The notes below the pieces were generated by a model. The model was not told the origin of the DNA. It worked only from the letters and a program-made list of their open reading frames with translations, and did not search any database. Below, in pieces: positions 26,249 to 36,246 of a stretch of DNA of 64,000 nt. The position numbers and the translations under genes were made by a program. Source of the DNA: Paraburkholderia largidicola (GTDB taxonomy: Bacteria; Pseudomonadota; Gammaproteobacteria; Burkholderiales; Burkholderiaceae); assembly GCF_013426895.1 (NCBI RefSeq), contig NZ_AP023175.1, positions 2,232,001-2,296,000 on the forward strand. Direction: 5' to 3'. Position 1 is the stretch's first letter. Every line of letters starts with the position of its first letter.

Positions 26249-27514
26249 TTAGTCGGACCGTGCTTCCGCAAGCACAGCCGCGTCTATTTCGTTCGCGCAC
26301 GGTGGCGGCCCGCCGACCAGAATGCCGGTGCCGACGGCATTGCGGATTTCGACATCCGCCAGGCCCATTTCGCGGAACACCTGTTCGTTGTGTTCGCCCC
26401 GAAATGCCGGCGCGCTGCGCATGCCGAGTTCGTCATCGGAAAAGCGCCACGGATAGCCGTGAATGAGATACGAGCCGCCCCGGCGATCCGGCACTGCGTG
26501 CACCGCTCCCCATTGCTTCGCCCAATCGGTCTCGGCCAGTTCTTTCAGCGTACGGATCTGGCCTATTGCGATCTTGGCTTCGTCGAGTTGCGCATCGAGC
26601 GTCTTGAGATCGCGGAATGACAGCATCCACGTCTGGATCACTGCGTGCAGTGCCTTGTAGTTCTGCAGGCGGCGCTCAGCAGTGCTGAAGCGCGGATCGT
26701 GTACAAGGTCCATGCGGCGCATCGCGCGCAAGTAATTCGGAAACGTGTTGCTGCCGATGATGCTTTGCGCCGCCACGAACTCCTCGCCACCGGGGCCAAC
26801 GAAATGCGGGCCATCGGAGGCGCCGAGGATGCCCGGCTCGGCGCCCGTATCGACGCCTGCGAGATCGAGGTGAGCGCGTTCGTTGATCGACAGCATCACG
26901 GCCGCCATCGCGACGTCGATGTATTGGCCGCGTCCCGTTACTTCACGCTTGCGCACCGCCGCGAGCACGGCGATGGTTGCCTGCAGGCCCGCGTAGACGT
27001 CCGCGTGTGACAGAGGGTCGGTCCACTTGCGGCCGTCGTCCACGCCGTCGAAATGGCGCAGTGTGTTGTGCGTGAAGCCCGCTTCGGCCTGCACGGTCGG
27101 CGCGTAGGCCATGCGCGACGCCCAGGGGCCGCGCTGGCCGTAGCCGGTGATCGACACATAGACTACTTTTGGATTGCGCTTCGCGAGCGTGTCGTAGTCT
27201 AGTCCGAAGCCCTTGAGCGTGCCGGCCCGAAAATTTTCGACGATGATGTCCGCCTCGTCGCACAGCCGTAGCACGAACTCGCGTGCGTGCGGCGCGTTCA
27301 GGTCGATGCTGACATTGCGCTTGCCGCTATTCTGCTGCGCGTAATAGCCCGACATGCCGTCGCGATTCGGGAACGCGGCGCGCGACACGTCGGGCCGCGG
27401 CGGTTCGATCTTGATCACATCGGCACCGAGATCGGCCAGCGTCCGGGCGCACAGCGGGCCGGCCAGCACCCGCGAAAAGTCGACGACCTTGAGTCCTTCG
27501 AGTGGTCCGGCCAT
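26249..27514 (-). CDS. CaiB/BaiF-type (class III) CoA-transferase
   Basis: This 421-residue protein belongs to the family III CoA-transferases, which move CoA between carboxylic acids. Signature regions are PLEGLKVVDFSRVLAGPLCARTLADLGADVIKIEPP at the N-terminus, the catalytic Asp region in NVSIDLN and DIIVENFRAG, and ALHAVIQTWM late on. The ATG at 27514 comes 1 bp after the stop of the upstream hydratase gene, showing translational coupling. It likely activates the imported acid to its CoA ester before hydration by the neighbour. The actual substrate is unknown. Confidence 0.9.
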   Translation of the reverse strand: MAGPLEGLKVVDFSRVLAGPLCARTLADLGADVIKIEPPRPDVSRAAFPNRDGMSGYYAQQNSGKRNVSIDLNAPHAREFVLRLCDEADIIVENFRAGTLKGFGLDYDTLAKRNPKVVYVSITGYGQRGPWASRMAYAPTVQAEAGFTHNTLRHFDGVDDGRKWTDPLSHADVYAGLQATIAVLAAVRKREVTGRGQYIDVAMAAVMLSINERAHLDLAGVDTGAEPGILGASDGPHFVGPGGEEFVAAQSIIGSNTFPNYLRAMRRMDLVHDPRFSTAERRLQNYKALHAVIQTWMLSFRDLKTLDAQLDEAKIAIGQIRTLKELAETDWAKQWGAVHAVPDRRGGSYLIHGYPWRFSDDELGMRSAPAFRGEHNEQVFREMGLADVEIRNAVGTGILVGGPPPCANEIDAAVLAEARSD

Positions 27515-27515
27515 G

Positions 27516-28292
27516 TCAATTCCCTTCGAAAATGGCGGTGCCTGGGCCGGCGGCATCGAAGGCCTCCAGTCCACGCTTGAGATCTTGCGACGCCCACACG
27601 GGCTTTTGCAGTTCGAACATCGCTTCGTCGGCGGCAGCAAGACCTTCGTTGACCGCTACCCGTACCAGTTGCTTGGTCGCGGCATGCGCGATGGTCGGAC
27701 CAGCGGCCAGTTCCTGCGCAACGGACAGTGCGACTTCATCGAGTTTGTCGTCGGGCACGACGAGATTGATCAAGCCCCAGCGTTCGAGCGTCGCCGCGTC
27801 GTAACGGCGGCCGAGCATCGCGAGTTCTTTTGCGCGTGCAGGGCCGGCCCGCATCACCTGACGCTGGATGCCGCCGAGCAGCGGATGCAGGCCGAGCGCG
27901 ACTTCGACGGATCCGATCCTGGCCGATTCGGCGACCACGCTGAAGTCGCAGGCAAGCGCCACTTCGAAGCCGCCGCCAAGGCATGTGCCGTTCACTGCGA
28001 CAACGATCGGAATCGGTAGTGTCTCGAAGCCGCGAAGCACCTCAAGCGGATCCATCAGTGCCTGGCCTTGCCTCGCAATGCGATCCGGGAAGAGCGACAC
28101 TTCAGCGCCGGCCGAGAAGTGCCGCAGGCCGCTGCGCAGCAGGATCGCGCGCGAGCCGCGTTTCACCGCCGCGTCGAACTCATCGAGTAGCGCGCGGTAC
28201 AGCGTCGGACCCATCAGGTTATGCGGGCGACGGTTCATCGTAAGAACCGTCACATGACCTTTGAGTTCTGTCTGAACAATTGCTTCGTCCAT
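27516..28292 (-). CDS. enoyl-CoA hydratase/isomerase family protein
   Basis: This 258-residue crotonase-fold protein has the oxyanion-hole region HFSAGAEVSL, the CoA-binding GTCLGGGFEVALACD segment, and the second catalytic region SVEVALGLHPLLGG. Length is normal. It probably hydrates, or otherwise processes, a CoA thioester. The ATG at 28292 has GGAG 6 bp upstream and gives the standard start; an in-frame ATG 24 bp earlier lacks this. First gene of the minus-strand operon, with a 17-bp palindrome 41 bp upstream of its start. Confidence 0.88.
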   Translation of the reverse strand: MDEAIVQTELKGHVTVLTMNRRPHNLMGPTLYRALLDEFDAAVKRGSRAILLRSGLRHFSAGAEVSLFPDRIARQGQALMDPLEVLRGFETLPIPIVVAVNGTCLGGGFEVALACDFSVVAESARIGSVEVALGLHPLLGGIQRQVMRAGPARAKELAMLGRRYDAATLERWGLINLVVPDDKLDEVALSVAQELAAGPTIAHAATKQLVRVAVNEGLAAADEAMFELQKPVWASQDLKRGLEAFDAAGPGTAIFEGN

Positions 28293-28332
28293 TGTTGCTC
28301 CATTTATCGGATTCAAGTGTTTTCCGAGTTGA

Positions 28333-28349
28333 TGTTAACAAGCATAACA
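28333..28349. promoter_or_regulatory. 17-bp operator-like palindrome A
   Basis: TGTTAAC-AAG-CATAACA is a 7-3-7 inverted repeat with five of seven pairs matched. It has the same layout as sites B and C in this cluster and lies 41 bp upstream of the hydratase start codon. Confidence 0.5.
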
Positions 28350-28566
28350 TTGAGATGATGTGTTGCCAGTCGCGTTTCCCCTGGCCGCTGCCCAGATCCG
28401 GTGACTCAATGAGTCAGGCGTGGAGAGAGTCGTTTCTTTGTGGTTGGAAAGACGGGCGGGGGAGGGACTCGACTATTCGAATGCGTTGCAGCGCAGGTCG
28501 GAGTGTCGAATTGATGGCATAACGAATGAAATAAAAGATCCTTCTGATCGACTCGGCGCATGAGCC

Positions 28567-28594
28567 GCGCCCGCGCTGTCATAAGTGCGGGCGC
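28567..28594. terminator. hairpin after the DUF1330 gene
   Basis: GCGCCCGC (28567-28574) and GCGGGCGC (28587-28594) form a perfect 8-bp stem with a 12-nt loop. It lies 24 bp beyond the DUF1330 stop codon on the minus strand. There is no T-run, so the strength is uncertain. Confidence 0.45.
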
Positions 28595-28617
28595 TCCCGA
28601 TAGCCTTCAATGAGCGT

Positions 28618-28914
28618 TCAATAGTCGATGCCCGCGACAACGCGCGCGTCCCTTTCGGCACCATCCCCAAGTACGGCCAACGCCTCCTGATAAGCCTCAC
28701 TCTGGAACGTGGCGAGAGCCTGTTCAAAGCTCGGAAATTCCACTACGACCGTCCGTTCCTTCAGGCCCGCTTGGAACGCGACGACCTCTCCACCTCGTAC
28801 CAGAAACTTTCCGCCCGCCGCTTTCACGACCTCTGTCGCGAGGACACCATATGCCGCGAGCTTGCTTGCATCATGGACCGCTCGATACGCCGCTACCCAA
28901 TATCCCTTTGCCAT
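28618..28914 (-). CDS. DUF1330 domain protein
   Basis: This 98-residue protein is a full-length DUF1330 member: a ferredoxin-like alpha/beta fold starting MAKGYWVAAYRAVHD, with FLVRGGEVVAFQAG in the middle and VVVEFPSFEQALATFQSEAYQEALA before the end. Members occur in many catabolic clusters and belong to the dimeric alpha-beta barrel superfamily; the reaction is usually unknown. GGAAG lies before the ATG. The gene is divergent from the aldehyde dehydrogenase, and palindrome B lies 32 bp upstream of its start. Confidence 0.85.
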   Translation of the reverse strand: MAKGYWVAAYRAVHDASKLAAYGVLATEVVKAAGGKFLVRGGEVVAFQAGLKERTVVVEFPSFEQALATFQSEAYQEALAVLGDGAERDARVVAGIDY

Positions 28915-28945
28915 TTCGCTTCCTCGGTTGAAGATAACTCAACAA

Positions 28946-28962
28946 TAGTAACACCGTTAACA
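28946..28962. promoter_or_regulatory. 17-bp operator-like palindrome B
   Basis: TAGTAAC-ACC-GTTAACA is a 7-3-7 inverted repeat. Its complement is nearly identical to site C. It lies 32 bp upstream of the DUF1330 start codon. Confidence 0.6.
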
Positions 28963-29012
28963 TGAAGTTCCATGAGGGTTATTCCTGGCCCAAAAAGCGT
29001 GTGCGGAAATAG

Positions 29013-29029
29013 TGTTAACGGTGTTAGCA
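29013..29029. promoter_or_regulatory. 17-bp operator-like palindrome C
   Basis: TGTTAAC-GGT-GTTAGCA is a 7-3-7 inverted repeat with one mismatch, 47 bp upstream of the aldehyde dehydrogenase start. Together with A and B it suggests one regulator for the hydratase operon, the DUF1330 gene and the dehydrogenase operon. Confidence 0.6.
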
Positions 29030-29075
29030 TAAAGTCACACGATGACTCGATGCCATCCATTTCACGGAGAACTTC

Positions 29076-30482
<1,407 letters not shown>

Positions 30483-30559
30483 ACGGGGTGCCTGACACGG
30501 CGCCCATCGCGAAGCGCACGATTGGGGCGCTTCATTCATATTTCTTTTGAACGAACACC

Positions 30560-31444
30560 ATGACAAGCAAGACGATCATCAGTTGCGCAATCACTGGAAG
30601 CGACGATACGCCGCGGCTGAATCCTGCAGTGCCCGTTACGCCCAGGCAAATCGCCGATGAGGCCATTGCCGCATGTGAAGCCGGTGCGAGCATCGCTCAT
30701 ATCCACGTACGTGACCCCAAGACAGGCGTCCCGAGCACCGAGCTGTCGCTCTATAGGGAAGTCGTTTCGCGTATCCGCGATAGCGGGTGCCCGATATTGA
30801 TAAATCTGACGACGGGCCCCGGCGCACGCTTCATTCCCAGCGACGAAGACCCGAACCGGGGCAGCGAATTGAGTACGATGATGACGCCTGAGGCACGCGT
30901 GCGGCATGTGATCGAATTGCGTCCGGAAATCTGCACGCTCGACGTCGCCACGATGAACTTCGGCAATCGCGCGTTCGTGAACGTGCCCGATCATCTGGTC
31001 AAGATGGCAACCTTGATCGAGGAAGCCGGCGTGAAACCGGAGATCGAGGTATTCGATCTCGGGCATGTGCGCCTCGCGCGCCACCTGATCGAAACGCACG
31101 GGGTTTTGCAGGCTCCGCTGTTCCAGTTATGTCTTGGCGTGCCATGGGGCGCGTCAGCGGACACCGAGAGCCTTCTTCAGATGAAACGGTATCTGCCCGA
31201 GAACGCGCGCTGGTCGGCGTTCGGCATCTCGCGGGCCCAATTTCCGGTGGTGGCGCAAAGCGTGATTCTTGGCGGCAATGTCCGAGTTGGCCTCGAGGAC
31301 AATCTTTATCTCGCCAAAGGGGAACTGGCGCCGGGAAACGCGGCGCTGGTCAAACGCGCGGTCAATATCATCAAAAGCATCGGCGCGGACGTCGCAACGC
31401 CCGACGAGGCTCGCGGCATACTTGGGCTTCCCCGTCGCCAGTAG
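30560..31444 (+). CDS. beta-keto acid cleavage enzyme (BKACE, DUF849)
   Basis: This 294-residue TIM-barrel enzyme belongs to the DUF849/Kce family. It condenses a beta-keto acid with acetyl-CoA to give acetoacetate and a new CoA ester. Zn-ligand motif HIHVRD is present near residue 48, with PEICTLDVATMNFG, the late PEIEVFDLGHV, and LGVPWGASADTESL, which is typical of the family. The fold sequence is complete. It follows the aldehyde dehydrogenase. Substrate specificity in this family varies greatly and cannot be assigned by eye. Confidence 0.9.
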   Translation: MTSKTIISCAITGSDDTPRLNPAVPVTPRQIADEAIAACEAGASIAHIHVRDPKTGVPSTELSLYREVVSRIRDSGCPILINLTTGPGARFIPSDEDPNRGSELSTMMTPEARVRHVIELRPEICTLDVATMNFGNRAFVNVPDHLVKMATLIEEAGVKPEIEVFDLGHVRLARHLIETHGVLQAPLFQLCLGVPWGASADTESLLQMKRYLPENARWSAFGISRAQFPVVAQSVILGGNVRVGLEDNLYLAKGELAPGNAALVKRAVNIIKSIGADVATPDEARGILGLPRRQ

Positions 31445-31607
31445 AGCGGCCTGGTTCTGCAGGAACATTGTGTTGCGAAGCAACTTGAGTTCTAACCGGT
31501 AGCCTGTCTTTGGACTACCGATACCGCCGCCTCCGCTCATGTCAACGCGAGAGGTTTCGATGTTCTGACATGAGCAATGCGGCATCTATTGATGTATGGA
31601 GACAACA

Positions 31608-32039
31608 ATGCCTTTGTGGAATATCTATCACCCGGTCGGTGCTTACACGGCAGAGGAAAAGCACGAGATGGCCAACCGCATCGCGGACATCTACATCATT
31701 CCGCGCTTCTACGTAGGTGTCCTGTTTCATGAACAGCCGAAAGACTCGTTCTTCATGGGAGGCGAGTCACGATCCGACTTTGTACGAATCAGACTGGACC
31801 AGTTCGCGAGGCACATCGCCAAGGACCCCGAGTGGACGGCGTCCTGGCTCCGCAAGGCGAATGCGGCGATCGCGCCATTCGTCCAGGATCGGGGCTACCA
31901 CTACGAGTTGCACGTCGGCGAAACGCCGCGAGAACTGTGGTTGATCGACGGCATTCGACCGCCGCGGCCTGATACGGACGCTGAGAAGAAATGGAAGCTG
32001 GAAAACTGCGTGTCGCCTTATGATCCGAGCGAAGGCTGA
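31608..32039 (+). CDS. tautomerase-family protein (Tautomerase_3 type)
   Basis: This 143-residue protein begins M-P-L-W-N, giving the N-terminal Pro (after Met removal) that is the catalytic base of the tautomerase superfamily. Its length and the FFMGGESRSDFVRIRLDQFARHI region fit the cis-CaaD/putative oxalocrotonate tautomerase group rather than the 62-residue 4-OT group. The start at 31608 is chosen because Pro must be second; an in-frame ATG 12 bp earlier would bury it. It is convergent with the gallate-type cluster and may supply the keto-enol isomerisation step otherwise missing there. That role is inference. Confidence 0.75.
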   Translation: MPLWNIYHPVGAYTAEEKHEMANRIADIYIIPRFYVGVLFHEQPKDSFFMGGESRSDFVRIRLDQFARHIAKDPEWTASWLRKANAAIAPFVQDRGYHYELHVGETPRELWLIDGIRPPRPDTDAEKKWKLENCVSPYDPSEG

Positions 32040-32085
32040 ATGCGGCGGTTTCGTTAGAAGCGATTCAGACGCGAAGCTTGACAGT

Positions 32086-32114
32086 CTGCGGTGAAGGCCT
32101 GGCCGTCACCGCAG
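32086..32114. terminator. terminator-like hairpin between convergent genes
   Basis: CTGCGGTGA (32086-32094) and TCACCGCAG (32106-32114) form a perfect 9-bp stem with an 11-nt loop between the tautomerase gene and the last gene of the gallate-type operon. No long T-run is seen. Confidence 0.5.
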
Positions 32115-32159
32115 TCTCGAGGTCCTATCTTGCCTTTCACATAGCGAGCGACATGGCAG

Positions 32160-32864
32160 TCAGACAGGCGCCATTCCGTGCTCGATTTTCACTCGATCTC
32201 CATCTGCCGAAGCGAGATGGTTCAGGAAAGCGCGAGCTGCTTCCTGTCGTTCAGACGTTGCGCAGATTGCCGCGGAAAAGACCGTGACAGCCTGGATCGT
32301 GGCGGGGAGCATGCCTATGATGTCGATTCCGGGTTGGTGGACGAGTTCACTCAGCTGCTGAAAACCGAGCTCGACCTTTCCCTCAGCGATAAGGCTGCCC
32401 ACAGGTACGCCGGGCCGCGCTTCGACGATACGATCCGCGATGACGTCGGCAATACCCCATTGACGAAGCAGATTGATGATATGCGTGCCGCTCGGTCCCG
32501 TTGAATACCCGATAGTCCGGGCGCGCAGCACGGCGTCGCGTACTGCAGACCCGGAACTGATATCTCGACGTGGCTCACCGTGTTTAATGGCGACAGCCAC
32601 CTCCGAGCGGGCAACATCGACGCGGCTTCTTGAGACGATGTGACCATCCCGCTCCAGCCGGTCGAGTGCATCGGATGCAAGAACGACAACGTCGAAACGC
32701 TCGCCTTCCTGAATGCGTCGAGCCGCTTCAACGCCGCCTACCGACACAATCGAAACACGCTGCCCGGACGTCGCTTCGTATGCATCCGCGAGCTGCGTCA
32801 ACACATGCCGCGTGGCCATCGACGATATGACGGTCAATGAAACGCGCGAAGTATCAGTCGACAT
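32160..32864 (-). CDS. ModA-like substrate-binding-fold protein without signal peptide
   Basis: This 234-residue protein has the type 2 periplasmic-binding fold pattern of the ModA family (LTVISSMATRHVLTQLADAYEATSG, then FDVVVLASDALDRLERDGHI, and IGYSTGPSGTHIINLLRQWGI). There is no signal peptide, so it should stay in the cytoplasm and is unlikely to serve a transporter; no ABC partner is nearby. It is the last gene of the dioxygenase-hydratase-aldolase operon, 11 bp after the aldolase gene. A role in the ring-cleavage pathway, as enzyme or ligand sensor, is possible but not established. Confidence 0.75.
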   Translation of the reverse strand: MSTDTSRVSLTVISSMATRHVLTQLADAYEATSGQRVSIVSVGGVEAARRIQEGERFDVVVLASDALDRLERDGHIVSRSRVDVARSEVAVAIKHGEPRRDISSGSAVRDAVLRARTIGYSTGPSGTHIINLLRQWGIADVIADRIVEARPGVPVGSLIAEGKVELGFQQLSELVHQPGIDIIGMLPATIQAVTVFSAAICATSERQEAARAFLNHLASADGDRVKIEHGMAPV

Positions 32865-32875
32865 ACTGGCCTCAA

Positions 32876-33559
32876 TCAGTCGATATAACGGAGGCCGGCC
32901 TGCTTCAACGGTTCCCGCATGTTGTACATGTCGAGTCCCAGAACACCGGAAGCGAGCTTGGCGCGCTTTTCTGCTTCCAGCGCTTCCCGCGCGCTCGCCT
33001 TATCGAGTACTGCTGCAGCGGCAGAAGCGGGGACCGCGACCACACCGTCGAAGTCCGCGACGATCACATCGCCAGGCGAAACGAGTGCGCCGGCGCAAAT
33101 CACAGGAATATTGACCGAGCCGACCGTTGCCTTGATCGTGCCCTTCGAAGAGATCGCCTTGCTCCAGACGGGAAAGCCCATCTCTTCGAGCACTTTTACG
33201 TCGCGCACGCCGGCGTCGATGATGAGGCCCGTTGCGCCGCGCGCCTTGAAGCTCGTCGCCAGCAGGTCGCCGAAGTAGCCGTCGGTGCAGTCTGCCGTGA
33301 TGGCGGCAACGACCAGGTCGCCGGGCTGAATCTGTTCAGCGGCAACGTGCATCATCCAGTTGTCGCCCGGATGTAGCAGGACCGTGACGGCTGTACCGCA
33401 CGCCTGGGCGTGAGGGTAGATCGGGCGCATGTACGGCTTGAGCAGGCCCGTACGACCCATTGCCTCGTGAACGGTGGCCGAGCCCAACGCGCCGAGTTTG
33501 CTGGTGACTTCCTTGTCCGCGCGTTTGATGTTGCGATAGACAACGCCCATTTCATACAT
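32876..33559 (-). CDS. ligK: 4-carboxy-4-hydroxy-2-oxoadipate aldolase (LigK/GalC, RraA-like)
   Basis: This 227-residue RraA-like protein matches LigK/GalC aldolases. They split 4-carboxy-4-hydroxy-2-oxoadipate to pyruvate and oxaloacetate, ending the protocatechuate 4,5-cleavage and gallate pathways. Visible motifs are [18 protein letters not shown], the metal-site region [24 protein letters not shown], and [17 protein letters not shown]. The ATG at 33559 lies 2 bp after the ligJ stop, with GGGAG inside the end of ligJ. Tight coupling with ligJ supports the assignment. Confidence 0.9.
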   Translation of the reverse strand: MYEMGVVYRNIKRADKEVTSKLGALGSATVHEAMGRTGLLKPYMRPIYPHAQACGTAVTVLLHPGDNWMMHVAAEQIQPGDLVVAAITADCTDGYFGDLLATSFKARGATGLIIDAGVRDVKVLEEMGFPVWSKAISSKGTIKATVGSVNIPVICAGALVSPGDVIVADFDGVVAVPASAAAAVLDKASAREALEAEKRAKLASGVLGLDMYNMREPLKQAGLRYID

Positions 33560-33561
33560 AG

Positions 33562-34587
33562 TCAAACTCCCTTTGCCTTGAGGGCAGCGTCAAGACGCGG
33601 ATAGACACGCCGCGCGTTGCCCTCGTAGATCTTGTAGCGGTCCTCTGCGTCGATGGCCGCTGCCTCGACATAACGTTTCGTGTCGTCGTAGTTGAAGCCC
33701 GTCTCCGGGTCGATGCCACGCACGGCACCAATCATTTCGCTCGCGAAGAGAATGTTCTCAACGGGTATCACGCGCGTCAGCAGATCGATGCCCGGCTGGT
33801 GATAGACGCAGGTGTCGAAGAACACGTTGTTCAGCAGATGGTCCTTGAGCAGCGGCTTCTTCAATTCCTGTGCAAGCCCACGGAAGCGCCCCCAGTGATA
33901 GGGCACAGCACCGCCGCCGTGCGGGATGACAAAGCGCAGCGTCGGGAAATCCTTGAACAGATCCGAAGTGAGGCACTGCATGAATGCGGTCGTATCCGCG
34001 TTCAGATAGTGCGCACCGGTAGTGTGAAAGCACGCATTGCAACTGGTGCTGACGTGAACCATCGCCGGGATGTCGTATTCGACCATCTTCTCGTAGATGG
34101 GATACCAGTACCGGTCCGACAGCGGCGGGCTGGTCCAGTGACCACCCGACGGGTCCGGGTTCAGGTTGATCGCGACATTGCCATACTGTTCGACGCACTT
34201 CACCAGTTCGGGGACACACGTCTTGATATCGACGCCGGGACTTTGCGGCAGCATCGCTGCCGGAATGAAGTTGTCCGGGAACAGTTCGCTCACGCGAAAG
34301 CACAGCTCGTTGCAGATGGCTGCCCACGTGCTCGATACCTCGAAGTCCCCAATGTGATGCGCCATGAAGCTCGCGCGTGGACTGAAAATGGTCAGATCGA
34401 GGCCACGCTCACGCATCAGTCGAAGCTGGTTGCTTTCGATCGATTCCCGCAATTCATCATCGCTGATGCGGAGTTCGGAAACGTGCGGCATGTCGGCCGG
34501 ATTCTTGATGCCGGCGATCTGGCGGTTGCGCCAGGCTTCCAGCGCTTTCGGTGCTGTGGTGTAGTGCCCGTGAATGTCGATGATCAT
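33562..34587 (-). CDS. ligJ: 4-oxalomesaconate hydratase (LigJ type, amidohydrolase fold)
   Basis: This 341-residue amidohydrolase-superfamily protein matches LigJ, which hydrates 4-oxalomesaconate to 4-carboxy-4-hydroxy-2-oxoadipate. The metal motif is H6-x-H8 in DIHGHY. Other conserved parts are [22 protein letters not shown], and [15 protein letters not shown]. Length equals LigJ. This is the LigJ type rather than the unrelated PIG-L-type GalB of pseudomonads. It lies 43 bp after the dioxygenase gene on the same strand and directly before ligK. Confidence 0.92.
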   Translation of the reverse strand: MIIDIHGHYTTAPKALEAWRNRQIAGIKNPADMPHVSELRISDDELRESIESNQLRLMRERGLDLTIFSPRASFMAHHIGDFEVSSTWAAICNELCFRVSELFPDNFIPAAMLPQSPGVDIKTCVPELVKCVEQYGNVAINLNPDPSGGHWTSPPLSDRYWYPIYEKMVEYDIPAMVHVSTSCNACFHTTGAHYLNADTTAFMQCLTSDLFKDFPTLRFVIPHGGGAVPYHWGRFRGLAQELKKPLLKDHLLNNVFFDTCVYHQPGIDLLTRVIPVENILFASEMIGAVRGIDPETGFNYDDTKRYVEAAAIDAEDRYKIYEGNARRVYPRLDAALKAKGV

Positions 34588-34630
34588 CGTTGCTGTCTCT
34601 GTCAGTGCGGTGGCTGGGAGTCCCTGTGGT

Positions 34631-35932
34631 CTATTGCTTGGGCGACCCGGACTTGTCCCACGAGAGGTTTTGACTACCCTTGCCGGCTACCGAATAAAGC
34701 GCACCGGGCGCGTTGCGGGTCTTCTGGAATGCTTCGAGTGTTTCGCCACGCATGGCGGCGTAGATATGCAGATTCGACACGCCCGTGACGGCGCCGAGCT
34801 TCTCCAGCATGAAGAAGATGACGCCGTAGTGGAGCAGTCCGCGCCAGTCGCGCCGGCGAAGCAGATCGCGTTCCTGTTCGGTCAGGCCCGCCGCCTCGAA
34901 GCTCGCTTCTTCGTCGCGCTTGAACGCTTCGCGATGCTCGGGTTCGACCATGCGATGCAGGTAATCGTTGATGCGGTACGCGCGCACGGCCATCTCGATC
35001 GAGAACGGATACGTGCCGTCGAGTTTCTCGACATTGGTCAGTTCGACCGCCATCTTCTGGCGATGCCGCTCGACGATAGCGGGATTGGGCTCGCTATCTT
35101 CGCCTTCATAAATCGCCGTCGCGATGCCTGCCATCGACGGCAGGTAATAGCTGCGATGCTTGCAGACCACGTTCGACGACAGCGCGCCGCGCATCGTGAG
35201 CCACATGACGACTTCCGCGCCTTCGTAGCCGCCGAGTTCCGCATACTCGGCGATCGTCATGTTCGCGAGTTGCTCGGGGTCGCGCTCGAACAGGTCGAGG
35301 AAACGCTGGTCCCATTCCGTGTTATTGAAGCCGGCGCGTTCGCCGTGCACCTGGTGGGACAGGCCACCCGTCGCGAGAATCGCAACCTTCAGGTCTTCCG
35401 GATAGCTTTCGATGGCGCGGCGCAGCGCCTGACCGAGTTTGTAGAAGCGCCGCGCGCTCGGCACGGGCAGTTGCAGAACGCCCATCTGCAGCGGAACCAG
35501 CTTGACCGGCCACTCGGGCTTGTGCGGGCACAGCATCGACAGGGGCGAGAAGCAGCCGTGATCGAGCGCCTTGTTCTGAAAGAACGACATGTCGAACTCG
35601 TCCGTCATCAGCGACTTGCCGATGTGCGCCGCGAATTCCGGATGCCCCTTGATGGCGGGCAGATCGCGGGCGCCGCCGCCTTCGTCTGCGACCTGCCACT
35701 GCTCGCCGACGCCGAGCGCGAACGCCGAATAGTGATCGAAGAAGAACGACGTGACGTGGTCGTTGTAGATCGTCACCAGCACGTCGGGGCGCTTCTCAGC
35801 GAGCCAGTCCGCCAGCGGCGCGAAATTCTCGAAGATTGGCGCCCAGACGGGATCGTCCCGCTTGTTCTTGTCGAACGCGAAGCCGATAGTCGGAGTATGT
35901 GATGCGGCAAGCCCGCCGATGATTTTTGCCAT
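34631..35932 (-). CDS. galA: gallate dioxygenase (DesB/GalA type), fused LigB-LigA
   Basis: This 433-residue extradiol dioxygenase fuses a LigB-like catalytic domain (residues 1 to about 280) with a LigA-like domain (about 310-425), the layout of DesB and GalA. The Fe(II) site is visible as ASHTPT near residue 11 and YNDHVTSF near 56. Other conserved stretches are ATGGLSHQVHGERAGFNNTEWD, GAEVVMWLTMRGAL and GVIFFMLEKLGAVTG. It opens gallate, and possibly protocatechuate, between the carboxyl-bearing side and the diol. It heads the operon with ligJ and ligK. The ATG at 35932 matches the family start (MAKIIGG). Substrate choice between gallate and protocatechuate is not settled by sequence reading. 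Confidence 0.92.
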   Translation of the reverse strand: MAKIIGGLAASHTPTIGFAFDKNKRDDPVWAPIFENFAPLADWLAEKRPDVLVTIYNDHVTSFFFDHYSAFALGVGEQWQVADEGGGARDLPAIKGHPEFAAHIGKSLMTDEFDMSFFQNKALDHGCFSPLSMLCPHKPEWPVKLVPLQMGVLQLPVPSARRFYKLGQALRRAIESYPEDLKVAILATGGLSHQVHGERAGFNNTEWDQRFLDLFERDPEQLANMTIAEYAELGGYEGAEVVMWLTMRGALSSNVVCKHRSYYLPSMAGIATAIYEGEDSEPNPAIVERHRQKMAVELTNVEKLDGTYPFSIEMAVRAYRINDYLHRMVEPEHREAFKRDEEASFEAAGLTEQERDLLRRRDWRGLLHYGVIFFMLEKLGAVTGVSNLHIYAAMRGETLEAFQKTRNAPGALYSVAGKGSQNLSWDKSGSPKQ

Positions 35933-36246
35933 AGCCGTAAGTCCCGTGACACGCGTCGCTTCGCGTGACGGTCTGTCAACGAAGCAAATCCCGCATTGAA
36001 TAAACGCATGAGATAACAGCGGGCTCTGGCGTGTCAACCGTGGTTACACGGCCAGTTATGAGGTCTTCAGGCTGGGAGACGGGCGCGAAGCACGGTCGGT
36101 AAAGCGGTCGGCCGACCGGGGAAAATTTCTTACCGATAAATATTTTAGATACCCACTCCGCGTAAAAGCAATGAGGAAAGGGGAGCGCCGGTTGCGCGTC
36201 AGGCTCGATCAGAGGACCTGGCGCATCGCTACGCCCCCATTTCTGC
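35933..36246. other. promoter region of the gallate-type operon
   Basis: This 314-bp gap contains no gene. The central part near 36120-36160 is unusually AT-rich and carries a promoter-like sequence on the minus strand, suggesting the operon start lies about 200 bp before galA. Confidence 0.4.
36142..36171 (-). promoter_or_regulatory. possible promoter of the galA-ligJ-ligK operon
   Basis: On the minus strand TTGCTT (36171-36166) and TAAAAT (36147-36142) are spaced by 18 bp inside an AT-rich patch. This is about 210 bp before the galA start. Confidence 0.35.
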
